The notes beneath the pieces are model-generated. The model did no database searches, was not told the DNA's origin, and saw nothing but the letters and a program-made list of their open reading frames with translations. A DNA stretch of 64,000 nucleotides, from NCBI GenBank assembly GCA_030144725.1, contig JASKMD010000184.1, positions 36,001 to 100,000 on the forward strand. The letters run 5' to 3'. This DNA is from Haematococcus lacustris (taxonomy: Eukaryota > Chlorophyta > Chlorophyceae > Chlamydomonadales > Haematococcaceae). The position numbers and the translations under genes are program-made. Shown here in pieces: positions 10,745 to 23,103 of the stretch (position 1 is its first letter; the number at the start of each line of letters is the position of its first letter).

Positions 10745-13700
10745 ATGGCACAGCTCTCGAAAGGATCCCTGGCGAAGGTCAAGGCGATGGATGGCTTCGC
10801 GGACCCCATCGTCCTGCTGGTGAGAGTCTAAATGTATAAATGTATAAATGTAGGTTGACTGATGTAATGATTTGAGTAGCCAGCGGTACAGTGGCTCTTA
10901 CTGCCTGCAGGTCAGCAGCCTACAGCAGAAGGACGACACCAAGTATCGAGGAACATTTTCAGACGGCTTCGATTCTATCGCCGTTGTGCTAGCCTCTCAG
11001 CTAACGGAACTTGCAAAGAATGGCACATTGCGCACCGGTGCCACCGTCAAGGTACCACTAGCGACTTGCCCAGGACAGCCACGTTTGAATGCGTCATGCA
11101 TGTAGCATGCTTGCACTTGCACGGTGCAGGTCAGCAGCTATACTGCCAACAGCGTGCCCGGCCAGGGCACCGTCCTGGTTGTGACAGAACTGGACGTGGT
11201 TTCCGGGTCTATCAATGACGCAGTGGATGTACAAATCAGGACCCCCAGTGCCAGCCCAGAATGCAAGAGCACAGTGGGCGCATTTCGAGTGAAGCCAGAC
11301 CCAGATGCCAAGCCACAGCCCAGCCCGTCACCATCTGAAGAGTGAGCAGCAGGCAAAGCGATACCACCCACGTCCATGAACCTGATTGCCAGTAGTTTTG
11401 TATGCAGAGCTGGTTGTACTGCCATCCCGGTTGCAACACCTCCCCCATTAAAACACAAAGCATACAGAAACCTTTCACCAGGGGTGGCCTCTGCCTAGGT
11501 GCCTGCCTGGCTGCCTGCCTGCTTTGTCGTCTGCCCACCCTGCCTCTCCCCCGCTGGCTGCAGGCCCGCCAACAAGTACATGAAGACCCCCGGGGGCTCT
11601 GTGGCACGCAGCGGTCCGCCAGCCTCGCCCTCCTCAGTGGCCCCCACCATCAGCAAGCGCACGAAGGGCTTTGCACGCATCGACCAGCTGCACCCTTATG
11701 ATGACCAGTGGTGCATCAAGGCCAAGCTGTCGCGTAAGGTCAGACACCACCACACCCTGGTGACTGACCCTGGTGCAAGTGACGAGACCCTGCTGCCTGG
11801 CCCTGTTGCCAGCCTCCAGACCCTGCTGCCTGACCTTGCTGCCTGTTGCCTGACCCTGCTGTATAACCCTGCGGCTTGCTGCCTGACCTTGCTGCCTGTT
11901 TACTGGCTCTGCAGCCTGATCCTTCTGCCTGCTGCCCGCTGCCTGGCCCTGCTGCCTGTTGCCTGACCCTGCCGCCCCATCCCGCGGTCCACTGATGCTG
12001 CAGTACCCCCTGCGCACCATCACAGCTCGAGGAGGCACCCGGGCAGTGTGTACAGTGGAGCTGGTGGACAGCGAGGTGAGCTGGCCAGGCCCATGTGGCC
12101 TACCCCCCTGCACCCAGGCCCATGTGGCACACCCCCCTGCAGCCTACCTTCCTCTGTCCTACGTCCTTGCAGCAAGTCCTCTGCAGCAAGTCCTTTGTGG
12201 CCAGTCCCTGTGAGCTTCCCTCCTGGGTTGCTTTGTCATCCTGGGTAGCTGCAGGGGGAGGGAGGGGTCACACCTGGTGGACAGGTAGACAGGCTGGGCT
12301 GCTCCCTGGCCTGCGCTGTGCTGATGGGCTGTAGCTTTTTGAGCAGGTTAAGCTGCTCAGTGTGTGTTGACTGCTTTGCTGGAGGGTTCAGCTCCCTCTG
12401 CCGAAACCTGTTTGTTGGTGTCTATGCCTTCTAGGGTGCCTGCCTGCCTGGCTACTTTCCTGCTGGCTGCTGCCTGGCCTGCCGCCTGGCTACCACTGCC
12501 CGCCGGCTGTGCACCACCCTGTTGCTGCCTCCCCTCCGTGTCACTCTCTTCCTGCCCAGGGTCATTCCATCCAGGGCACCTTCTGGGGCCCCCAGGCCGA
12601 GCGCTGCAGCGTGACCCTTGATGAGGGCAAGGTCTACGTGGTGGAGCGCTTCACAGTTAAGCCAGCCAACAAGCAATACAGCAGCCTGAAGAACGACTAT
12701 GAGCTGGTGTTCAGCGAGAAGTGGGTCAAGGCGGTGAAGGCAGGGCCCGTGGGGCAGGGCCAGCAGGGTGCCGTCAGGCCCAGTCAGGTTGCCACAGCTG
12801 CACAGGCGATGTGTGGCAGCAGGTGATGCATGCAGCATGAACCACCCTGGCTTCCGGTGGAACATGCGGTGCAGCTCAACACACAAGAGATCACACCATG
12901 GCTGCTAGCCCTGGCAGCCTGGCCTGGCAGCCTTCCGGTGGGAAGGTAGCAAGGGCATGCCCCGAGGCTACTTTCCTCCCTTGATGCACGTCTGACGGCG
13001 AGGGCACCGTCTTTCTTTCTTTCTTTCTTTCCCTGGCAGCCCTGGAGTACAGCGCCACCATCACCATCATTAGATGGCGCAGGTCATGCTCCTGTCATGC
13101 GGGAACCCCATGCTTCACGGCTTTGGCTCATTGCTAGACACTGTTAGTATGTGTGGGTGGTGGGCAGTAAGCATGAGCGCCTTCTCACTGCTGTCACTCT
13201 TGCCTACACAGCTGCTCCCGTGCTGCTGCTGCTGCTGCTGCTGCCCCCTTGGTGGCAGGACGGAGGTGTGTGAGGCGGCTGAGCAGGCCGAGGCCATCAC
13301 CATGACTGCCCTGGTTGACGTGGTGCCCATTGAGCAGCTTCCCCGCTACCTGACCCGCAAGGTGAGGCCCTGAAAGAGTGTGACCGCCTGGGGTGAGGGT
13401 GTGACGGCTGTGGGGGAGGAGGGTAAGCACAAGAAGCTCGCCATGCACAAGCTTAGACCAGGCAGCTTCCTCCTCGGCCTGCCCCCACCAGGCCTGTCCA
13501 GGCCACCCTCTGGCAGCTGAAGCCCCTGACAGCCTGGGATCAGTGTGTGGCGCTGCTGCTCCATGCAGCCCCTCTACTCAGCCCCTGGGGCCTGTCAGTG
13601 CCAGGCCAGGCCATGGCAAAGTCCAGCCATGCCTGCCACCCCCATCAGGCCTGTTCTAGCCCCTCCCCACCCCACCAGGCACTCCCAAGCCAGCCCCAGC

Positions 13701-16700
13701 CTCCAAGCAAACAGCCGGAACAGCTTGACCCTACAGACCAAACATACAGCTGGAACAGTTTAACCCTAGCCATGCAAGCCTTTCCCTGTTGAACAGCTGG
13801 ACCCTAGCCACGCAAACCAGTCACCAGGCCAGCCCTGCCATGCCAGCCCTGGTCGGACGAGCCCCTCTGGGAGCCTGCCCCCCTGCCAGCTGTGGCAACT
13901 CAGGCTGGCGCACCCCGTGGTAGTGACTCAGGCTGCCCTCCTGTCAGCTGTGGCAACTGCACCAAGCTGTTCCACCCCGCCCTGGCCAGGTGCTAGCCTG
14001 CCTTGCCGCTGCCTGCCTGTGGTGCAGACCAATGTCGACGTCATGGGTGTGGTGACGGCAGTGAGTGGGCTGGGCACGGTGAAGCGGAAGAGCGACAGCA
14101 GCGAGCTGGCCAGGAGGGACGTCACACTGGCGGACAAGAGGTGGGCCAACCCTGAGGGTGACTTGCTGCCCTGGGGGTGGCTGGGGTGGGTGGGTAAGTT
14201 GGCAGGGAGATGAAAGGCAGGGAGGCAGTCATCACCATCATCATGGCATGGGCTTGGCTGTGAGGGCTGGGGGCAGGGGAAGGTGAGTGTGTTCAGCTGG
14301 CTGCTGTAGGGATTGATGTGGTGCACAGTGTGTTGCAGGCAGTAGCTCCTCCCTTGGCTCCCTAACTAGTGGTCCCTAGCTAGTGCTCCTAACACGGTTT
14401 CTTACTGCTTCACTGTGTTTCCCCTTCAGCTGCTTCCCTCACTGGGGCTCACCACTGGCACATGCCTGGTACTGGGCCACTCCTTCTTCAGCAGCAGCAG
14501 CAGCGTCTCAGCTTCCCTCCAGCTCTCCAGCAGCCGCTGCAGCTCATGTGTGTCGCTGCCCCTGGCGCAGTGGCAAGACCGTGACGCTGACGCTGTGGGG
14601 GGAGAACGCGACCTGCAGCATCGCTGAGAGCGCCGCTGAGGGCCAGGTGCTGCAGTGCACGGCCTGCAGGGTCACGGACTTCAATGGTGAGCCTCAATGG
14701 TGCTGCTGACCCAGCCTGTCGGACTGCAGTCCCTCAGCCCTGATCTGACCCTCACCTCCACTGACCCTGACTGACCTCCACTAACCTCCATTCACCTCCA
14801 CTCACCCTGACCTGCCTCGTGCTGCCCTGGCTGTGGCTGGTGGGGCATTCACCTCACCTTGATGGGAGGTTGGGGTGAGTGTCCATAGCCCACATCAGGG
14901 GTGTCACCCCTGCGGCTGCGATGTGAAGAAACATGTATCCACTAGGTTCCCACCCTTAGCTGGCCAGCCGCCCTGGGCCTCTCCATCCCGGTGCGTCCAC
15001 CCTGGCCTGCCTGGCCCAGCCCGGCTGCGGCCCACTGCCCCGCAGGCTGCTCCCTGAACAGCAGCCAGCGCAGCGCCCTGAGCCTGATGCCGGAGTCCAA
15101 GCTGGCCCGGGACCTGGCTGACTGGTGGTCTACGGGGGGGCAGTCCGCCACGCTGACGGCAGTGGGGGCGGACCTGGCGGGGGCTAGACCCTCAGGGTGG
15201 GGGGGAGGGGGGGAGGAGGAGGGGAGGGCGGGCGGGCCAGAGGGGGTGGGGGGGATATAGGGGAGGGTGGGGGGGAGAAGGTTAGAGGAGGTGGGGGGAG
15301 GGTTGGCAGGGGGAGAGGAGGGTGGAAGGGGAGAGGAGGGGAGGGGGCATGGGGTGACAGCTGTACTAGGTGCTTCAGCAGGAACACTAGTAAAAGAGCA
15401 TGGACTAGGTGGGAAGGGGCTGTGTCGGGCTCGCAGAGAAGGGAAGGAAATGGAGGCGCACATAGCCTGGCAGGGTCAGGGGTGCACGCTTGTTGGGATG
15501 GTTGGGGGGTCACAGCCCCTAATTGCTGGTAGCAGCTGCTGTAGGCCCAGCTGGCTACCATGCTGCTGGCGGTATTGGTGATTGTGGCTGAGTCACAGTG
15601 CACACGGCCCAGACTTGGTCACAGCGCATGGGCCTCAAAAGGGGGAGAGGATGAAGAGGAGCGGAGGGAGGGAGGGAGGGATGAGATAGAAAGAGCGGCA
15701 GGGGGGGGTCATGGTGGTGTTGGCTGACTCACAGACTTGGTCCCCTCAGCCACAGACTTAGTCACAGCACATGGGCCCCGACATCAGTCAGCGCCTGGCC
15801 TGCTGCTGCCCTGAGCCTGGCCCCTCCCTGATTCCTGCCCCGCCTGCCCCCTGTCTGCCCAGGGCTGCCGGCGGGTCGGCCCGCAATGCCCTGTCCTCCA
15901 TGAAGGACGTGACGGGGCAGGCGGTGCCGGAGCCAGACGCCAAGCCTGTGTACCACAACGTGATGGCCACGGTGGCGCTGGTGCAGAGTGAGCAGAGCAT
16001 GTACTACCTGGCTAACCCTGAGACAGGGCGCAAGGTGAGGCTGGGCGGGATGGAGGGCGGGGGGGGAGGGGGGCAGGCTGAAGGGGCAGGCTGGGGGTTC
16101 AGGCTATGGGTTAGGCTGAGGGGGCAGGCTGCTGGAGAAGGCTGGGGGGTGCCTGGCAGCATTGACAGGCTATGGATGGGAGGGCAGGTGGGGTAGGCAA
16201 TGATTCAGAACATGTGTGGATGGGAAGAGTGAGGGCACAGGATGTCACACTTGACGTCACACTGGGCAGGGGTGCGTGGTGCGCAGCAGGGTGATGGAGG
16301 GGTTGGATGCAGTCAAGTGATGTTCTTGCTCACCCCACATCACCCTTGGCAATGATGCCCACAGGCTACTGTGTGAAATGTCCTGCTGGGTACTCCCTGG
16401 CTGTTGCTAGTGAAGGTCGTGAAGGGGCAGCCCGGGGGTGGCATGCTCTGTGTGGCCAAGGCTTCAGGCAGGCAGTGTCCGCGGTCCTGGCGACCTCGGC
16501 GACGAGGCCCACCCGCTCCGCTGTCTAGTGCACCGCCTGTGTCTTAATCCTTGCGTGTCGGGCTGTCGGGCTGCAGGTGGTCGCTCAGGACGGCAAGTTC
16601 TACAGCGAATCGGACGGTAAGACGTGCGACGCTGCCAGCCACCGTTACGTGATGTCCATAAAGGCCATGGATGGCACCGGCGACGCATACCTCAACCTGT

Positions 16701-17148
16701 TCAACGACCAGGTGCGCCGCGGGCGCGATACAGTCAGCGCCCTCCGCGGGCCACGATGCTCCGCCCGTTGCCGGCAAGCAACCTGTTGGACGAGCAAGCA
16801 AGCTGCGACCTGGCATTGGCTTTGCATCGCTGCTCACTGCTCACATATTTGCAACCCCCCTTGCAGCCCCTGCGCCACCCCTGTGGATGTCCTTCGCAGG
16901 CGCAATTGGTGGTGGGCAAGAGCGCGGACGAGGTGGCGGAGCTGCGGAGCCGAGACGAGGACGCGTACAAGGCGCTGTGCCGAAGCCTGGCGTGGAGCGA
17001 GTGGGCGTGCACGATCAGCACCAAGAGCCGCGATTACAATGGCGAGCGCAAGCTGCGGCACACGGTCATGAGCGTGCGACCAGTGGATTTTGTGAATGAC
17101 GCACAGCGGCTGTTGGATGTGATTGCCAAGTACACACCTGTTTGCTAA
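10745..17148 (+). CDS. RPA1: Replication protein A large subunit (RPA1/RPA70)
   Basis: Thirteen exons: 10745-10819, 10911-11051, 11130-11341, 11564-11738, 12004-12075, 12560-12720, 13259-13361, 14028-14140, 14571-14686, 15046-15196, 15863-16034, 16577-16711, 16900-17148. They give 624 aa; the family norm is about 600-640. RPA binds single-stranded DNA in replication and repair as a heterotrimer. The order matches: N-terminal OB fold (MAQLSKGSLAKV, about 1-110), a Ser/Pro linker, DBD-A (FARIDQLHPYDDQWCIKAKL), DBD-B (KTVTLTLWGEN, VTDFNG), and DBD-C ending VMSVRPVDFVNDAQRLL. Every junction is in phase. Oddity: the DBD-C zinc ribbon (four Cys in most eukaryotes) is replaced at about 488-515 by YYLANPETGRKV...FYSESDGKTCDAAS, leaving one Cys. 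Confidence 0.93.
11760..11965. repeat. CCTGCTGCCTGACC repeat in RPA1 intron 4
   Basis: About 200 bp of degenerate repeats built from CTGCTGCCTGACC and CTGCTGCCTGTTGCC. It lies wholly within the intron between exons 4 and 5. Confidence 0.7.
15190..15350 (+). repeat. G-rich tract in RPA1 intron 10
   Basis: An almost pure G/A tract on the coding strand with many runs of three to eight G. It begins at the splice donor of exon 10 (GT at 15197). It has strong G-quadruplex potential in the transcript or the displaced DNA strand. Confidence 0.75.
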
Positions 17149-17237
17149 TTAGGGACATTGAGTCAACCGCATTGCATCAAGAGTGCATCGTCATCGCATC
17201 TAGCTACACCATCAGTATGTGGAACAGCAAATGTACT

Positions 17238-17242
17238 ATGTA
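17238..17242 (+). terminator. Candidate TGTAA polyadenylation signal for RPA1
   Basis: TGTAA, the usual poly(A) signal of volvocalean algae, lies 90 bp after the RPA1 stop codon. Assigned by motif and position only. Confidence 0.45.
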
Positions 17243-17417
17243 ACATGGCCACCGTGGCGTAGTTGCAATCAATGCACATGGTCAGCTTGTGGCGCAGGCA
17301 GTGTGAGAAGGCACATTGAAAACTATAAAAAAACTCGCAATGATTAGCAGCTGATTATCGGCTTGCTTGCGCGCTGCTCGTGGCGAACTGGTTGCGCAGA
17401 CCTCATATAAGACGCTG

Positions 17418-20400
17418 ATGACCGGCCAAGGATGCTGTGAGGACGTGTTCGACTTAGCCGGATTTGAACATGTTTCAAATTTCGCGAGCCAGCAACCCAG
17501 CGCGGAACAACTGCAGCTGTGCAAACGCCTCGCAGAATGTCTTGAGCGCACCGGCCTGGTCCTGGTACAGTTTCCTGTTGCAGCGCTCCACATGAAGCCA
17601 CTTCCCTAGGCAACAACTTTCCCCCCTTTGTCACAGCAGGTTAAGGATGTGCGCGTTCCATCAGCAACTAACGACCAGTTCCTGGACACCATGGAGCAAT
17701 ACTTTGGCCATGCAGATAAAGCAAAGGATGTGCGGGCAGACTTGTGCTACCAGGTGGGTGGACCAGCTATGACAGCCAATGAAATTCCCCCCAGCTGCCC
17801 AATGTTAACAGCCACCACAACGACCTCCTCGACCCTATCGACCAGACCCAACCCGACCCAGCCCCTTGGCCCACAGCAGCAGCAGCAGCACTGACAAGCA
17901 GCAGCAGTGCAGTTGCCACACCCCCAAGCATGGTGATGACGCCAGGATGAGCTAGCTGGCAGCTGGTGAGTCGGCCTGGCAGACAGTCAGTGGACACAGC
18001 ACTGACGGCAAGCATGCTCCAGCCTTGATCTGCTCCAGCCCCCCATTGCTTCAGCCTACGAGTGCCACCTCCAGCTGCTAGCCCCCAACTGCCAGCACCT
18101 AGTAGCCGCACTCCAGCTGCCAGCCCCCAACTGCCCATGCTCACAAGTGCTCAACCTACACCTACCCCCCCCCCCCCCCGCTGTGCCCCCCAGCTGTCAT
18201 CCCCAGCTGTTGCCCTCCAGCTGCCGCCCTCCAGCTGCCGCCCTCCAGCTGTTAGCCTGCTCTATGGCCCCAGGTGGGACTCACTCCCTCCGGCGTTGAG
18301 AGGCCGCGAGTGCTGGGGGTGAGTGCAGCCTGGAGGGGCGAGGACATGGGAGGGGGCAGGTGCCAGCACACGCCAGCAGGTGTGGCCAGCAGCGCCATGG
18401 CAGGTAGAGCAGCAGTGAGCTGGCAGCAGATCAACATGGCGTGCCTAGCAGATCAGCGTAGCGAGGGGCGCAGATCCTGGGGGTCTCAGACAGAGGTTCG
18501 GGCTGGAGCTGAGGATGGGTGTGAGCCTCAGTGGGTGCTCAGCTGCAGTGGCTTGCCCAGGTGGGCTGGCTGCTGTCATGACTCTGGATCGACCTTGCGC
18601 GGTTTGCTGGTGGCTTGGGCAGGGCAGGGGGAGGGGCCAGGGCATGGGGAGGGGCCAGGGCAGGGGTAGGGGCCGGAGTGAGGGGGGCCATCCGCCATGG
18701 GCCTGTTTAAGTGTGGGCCTATGGGTGTGTAGTCAGGTGTGAGGCTGCCCGGTGGTCCCGGCTGCCCTGTGCAGGATGTTGCGCTGCAGGCAGAGCTGGC
18801 TGGACTGGCCCCTGACCATGCAGGCTCCGCCCCTACTGGCCCCGGTTAGTGGCCTGCCAGTGGGCTGAGGCAGTGGGCTGGTCACACCTAGCCACACCTT
18901 GTCATGCAGCGTCACACTTGGTTGTGCATGGTCAGGGTGGAATGACCGCTGGGGTGCGATGACTGCAACCCATCGACTTCCTCATACCACCTTGTAACCC
19001 TCTGCCACCACCGCTGCTGGTGCTGCTGCTGCTGTCACTGCTGCTGCTGCTGCTGGTGTTGCCGCTACTGCCGCTGCTTCCGCAAGCCCTCCTGCTATTG
19101 CGCGAGCTGAGGGTCGTTCTGCTGCTGCCACTGTGAACATGCTGCCCCTGCTGCTAGCGCTGCTGCATCCCGTGTGTCATGTTGCTGGGGCGCAGACGTG
19201 AAGGAGCGCTTCATGGTGCGGGTGGGCGAGCGCCCGCAGCACACAGCCTTCCCGGAGCTTAACGCTGAGCCAGTGTTGCCCGCAGTGGGTGGTGCGGCTG
19301 GACCGCTATTGAGGCGCTGCTTAAGAGAGACACGCAGCCACCCCCTCCTCCCTCACCCCCCTCCTCCTCCTCCCAGCCACCCCCTCCTGCCTCACCCCCC
19401 TCCTCCTCCTCCTCCTCCTCCTCCTCCCAGCCACCCCCTCCTGCCTCACCCCCCTCTTCCTCCTTTTCCTCCCAGCCACCTCCTCCTGCAGCCACCCCCC
19501 TCCTCCTCCTCCTCCTCCCAGCCACCCCCTCCTGCAGCCACCCTCCTCCTCCTCCCAGCCACCCCACCCTACTGAAGCTACCACTGCCCCCCATGCCTTC
19601 CCTTCCCTTCCGTCCTGCTTCCTAACTCATCCCTCCCCTCCCCTCCCCTCCCCTCCCTGCTGCCCCCTCCCTCCCCTGCCCCGGCGGCTGCAGGCCTTCC
19701 CCTCCTGGTCCCAGACCATGGACAGCTTCGGCTCCGCCCTGCTGGGGGTGGCTGCCAGCGTGGCCTGCGCCGCCAGCCTGGGCTGGGGCCTGCCTGCCCA
19801 GGCCCTTGTCAAGGCCATGGAGGGGGGGCCACACCTGCTGGCACCCACAGGCTGCGACCTGGACCAGCATGGGGAGCTGGGCACTGTCATCGCTGGGTAA
19901 GGGGGGCGAGTTGAGATGGAGGGGGGTGGGAGGGAGGTGAGGTGAGGGGGAGAGAGGGGGGTGGAGGCAGGGTGGGGACGAAGGAGGGGTAAGGGAGGTG
20001 GGGAAGGGGCCATGTGGGGATGAAGGGAGGGTGAACATAGGCAGGAAGGAATATAGACGCCATGAGGATGAGCATGAGGTGGAGGGCATGCTGGTGTATG
20101 GGAGTGTGCGGGGCTTGTGACGAGCTGATACAGTGCAAACAGGTTGGTAGGCCTAGTTTGTTGCAGGGGTATGGCAGGGGTGATGCTTTCGCACCGTGGG
20201 AGCCACCCAGCTCAATGCCACTCCCTGCATGCCCACTCTGAGGCCGCCCCACTAGGTGGTGGGAGCAGGCCGCACCCCAGGCAGAAGCTCCTCCCTAAAG
20301 CATGACGGCTCTGCTGGAGTTGTCTTCTTCTTTCTCTACTCCTCCTTCTCCTCCTCCTCCTCCTCCTCCTCCTTCTTCTTCATCTTCTTCTTCTTCTTCT

Positions 20401-20991
20401 TGTGGCCGCCCCCACCTGGCTGCAGATATCACAGCGACCTGAACTTGTTGACCGTTCATGGCAAGAGCCGGTTCCCTGGGCTTTTTGTGTGGACCGCGGA
20501 TGGGCGGCGTGTGCCAGTGCGTGTACCGCCAGGTTGCCTGCTAGTGCAAGCCGGGCAGCAACTGGAGCGGTTGACGGGCGGGCGCGTGAAAGCCGGGAAA
20601 CACGAGGTGAGCATCAGCGCGCCGTCAGCCAAGAGCCGCATGCGGATTATGGAGAAGCGTCAATAGACCGACTTCCGTTACTCGTTCTTTCTACTTCCGC
20701 CTTCCTCTCGCTTCCTCAAGCGTCACTCAGCTTGAGTGACGCCACCCGCAGGTCGTGGTGAGCTCCGACACAGTGGCGGCCATTTCTGCTGCGAGGGCAG
20801 CGGGACGTAGCCTGTGGCGGGTGTCGTCTACGCTCTTCGCGCACTGTGCCTCAGATTACACGCTGCGACCGCTAGGCTGCTTCGCCACCCCAGCCGCATG
20901 CACCGCGTACCCCGAAGTTCTGGCAGGGCAACAAGTGCAAGACGAATTGCAAGCAATCAACTTGCGGCGGGAGGGCCGCAAGCACGACTGA
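17418..20991 (+). CDS. 2-oxoglutarate/Fe(II)-dependent dioxygenase-like protein
   Basis: Eight exons: 17418-17564, 17640-17753, 18274-18318, 18775-18844, 19196-19284, 19694-19896, 20426-20606, 20752-20991. They give 362 aa, typical for the isopenicillin-N-synthase-like fold. The likely iron ligands are His225 and Asp227 in YHSDLN and His282 in GKHEV. A 2-oxoglutarate-binding Arg-x-Ser appears as RVSSTLF near residue 306. The N-terminal half shows DVRVPSATNDQFLDTMEQYF and the core HLLAPTGCDL, VHGKSRFPGLFVW and RVPVRVPPGCLLVQAG. The substrate cannot be told from sequence. The ATG chosen is the first in the open frame; upstream in-frame codons lack an ATG. All intron phases match. Confidence 0.85.
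19330..19570. repeat. CCTCCT polypyrimidine tract in a dioxygenase-gene intron
   Basis: About 240 bp of CCTCCTCCT with CAGCCACCCCCTCCTGC units repeated at least five times, in the intron between exons 5 and 6. A second tract of CTCCTC and CTTCTT runs at 20335-20400 just before exon 7. Confidence 0.8.
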
Positions 20992-21422
20992 TAGCATGTG
21001 TTTTCCCCTGGTATGCGTCGCTCGTTAATGTCTGAACACTCCCATGCTAAGGCTTTTGACTGAACACTCCAAACAGCCAGCAAACATACATCAGTACATA
21101 GCAGACATTGCAATCAAACATACTTTGCAAGTTCGTAACGGGAATGGCTGCTGCTAGCGTGCATGTTACCCACTCCAGCTCCGCCTATCTGATGTGTGTG
21201 TTCCAGCTACAGCTAGTGCTCACACACCCCGAGCTCCTACAGGTTGTTCTCGTTCGTTGCACAACGTTTGAGGGGAGCAGCTTCGTCCGACGTCATACGT
21301 TTCTTACATCTGATTGTTTTCTTTGAATTCCATGTTCCCCAACCGTCAAGACCAACCGCGCCGCTGAGCAGATACTTACTTTCTGAACACACTCATTGGG
21401 AGAATTTGCTAGTACGTACTCA
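20992..21422. other. Intergenic spacer, likely promoter of the 21.4-kb gene
   Basis: No coding frame is supported. A downstream gene starts at 21423. No clear TATA or other named element was identified. Confidence 0.4.
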
Positions 21423-22276
21423 ATGGCTCCCGCATCAGCCAAGGATGCCCTGAAGGAGGGAGGCAAGAAGGTGATTCGCTAGTAGATCAGAAAGTTCCTG
21501 TCCACCCTCTCAGCGGCGCTGGCGGCTGCTACGCAGGGCCAAGATCTGGCTGGTGTCGCCGCGCTGGGAGGCGTGATGTATTTCAATGTGTCTGTTGAGA
21601 CACCTGAGGGCGACATGGCGCTGCTTGAGAAGGTGTTGGAGGGCGCCAACGTCGTTGTCGATGAGTCTGCTGAGGAGCGAAAAGGCGGAGCTGGAGACAT
21701 CGGCAAGTTCCTGCTTTCCGCCGGCGAGACGCAGCTTGTAGGCATTGCTCACGTGCCAAAGGCTTTGGCTGAGGAGAAGAAGCTTACCGTCAAGGTGTGT
21801 CAGGCGGCGTGTTACTTAACAGAGCAGTGCTGCTGTGCTGTAGCAGCCGCCGTCCCGCTGTGGCTGCTGCCATGTTTTCTTCCTGCTTGTGCTAGCAGCT
21901 ACAGCACATCAGCATAGTGTTGAAGCAAGCTAGCTGCACAGCTGTCAGCCCCAGCCCTCACACTTGACACCGTTACCACCAGCTTGAAAGTGGCAAGCAA
22001 GTTCCCATAGCTCAAGAGCTTTCATGCTGCGCTCCACAGGAGTGGGTGGAGGAGCTGATGAAGTACATGCCCAAGTCAGAGATTGTGGAGGAGAGCGAAG
22101 AGATCATCAAGGTGTTGATGAAGGCTGACCAGGAAGCAGGCGTCTTCCCCTTGAAGGTCCGGGATGCTGCCATTGATGCGGGCTTTAAGCTGCTCAAGGC
22201 AAAGGGCCTGGTGCCTGAGAATGATGACAGTGACGATGATGTCAACTACGCTGAGGCTGCTGGAGTGGAGTGGTGA
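21423..22276 (+). CDS. Conserved-looking acidic-tail protein of unknown function
   Basis: Exons 21423-21470, 21486-21794 and 22040-22276 give 197 aa. Exon 1 encodes MAPASAKDALKEGGKK. Directly after it come GTGATTCGC and two in-frame stops (TAGTAG), then the open frame IRKFLSTLSAALAAAT. Treating the 15 nt GTGATTCGCTAGTAG as an intron restores a continuous frame. The rest has FNVSVETPEGDMALLEKVLE, GDIGKFLLSAGETQLVGIAH, then EWVEELMKYMP and an acidic end, PENDDSDDDVNYAEAAGVEW. The codon pattern and clean third-exon splice (CCACAG/GAG) indicate a real gene. I do not recognise the family. Alternatives for the 5' end are a different first exon or a disrupted allele. Confidence 0.7.
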
Positions 22277-23103
22277 CCAGGCTGACAACACAGCTGGCTG
22301 CACACAGCTGCTGATCTGCCGTGCTATCTGGCCTCATGGGGGTGGTGTTTGATGCAGGATGATGTTAACGTGCAACTTGCGGCTGCTGTGCTGTGCCCTT
22401 CATGCTTGCATTATTGGAGTTGGGACCCTGTTCATGGTGTGGTGTTATTGAGGGGTGTGGCTGGCAGGCAGGCAGGCAGTTGGTTGGTGCATTGCATGGC
22501 TTGCTATGCGGCCTTGTGAAGGATTGGACGTGCCATTGCGAAGAGGGGAGCACTGCAATGTACACAACAGCCCGTCCCTGCCTAACCACTCTTGAAGCCG
22601 TGTGTGCATAGCAATGACTGAAAAAGGTCTCTAGTGGTGACTGTGCAGCGGGAATCTTGCCTTTGCATTGCAGCAGTCGAGTCACGTAGTTTGATCTGGC
22701 TGCACGAAACACGAGCGTTATTGTGTAGGACAGTTCTTACAAAATCCGGCTGCTCCCTGATGGATCTCGTAGCGGCGCATCTAAATATGGAATGCCCAGC
22801 ATCATCAGCTACCTACCATCAGCAGAACTAGTTCTAAAACAAATGCGGTCTATGCAGCTACCCCCCTGAAATCTAGGCTTCCCCGCACCCACAACAATAC
22901 AGCCCCCCTTGTCCCTCACTGGGGCTTCCATTTGAGCTGGACCAGTAGTGGCCACTAGCAGCCACTAGCGGGAATACTAGGGGCCACTAGTGGCCCGACT
23001 CAGATGGTGTTAATGGATTGTGTGGAGTATGGACTTGGAGTATGGACACACATGGACATGGTGCATGAGTGCCTACCACCTACACTATTGCCTGATTGCG
23101 AAG
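22277..23103. other. Intergenic, short CACTAG-rich patch
   Basis: No gene is supported. At 22941-22996 several CCACTAG units occur, including a perfect 16-bp palindrome. Confidence 0.5.
22981..22996. repeat. 16-bp perfect palindrome
   Basis: GGGCCACTAGTGGCCC reads the same on both strands. Neighbouring GGCCACTAGCAGCCACTAGC suggests local duplication of the half-site. Confidence 0.8.
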
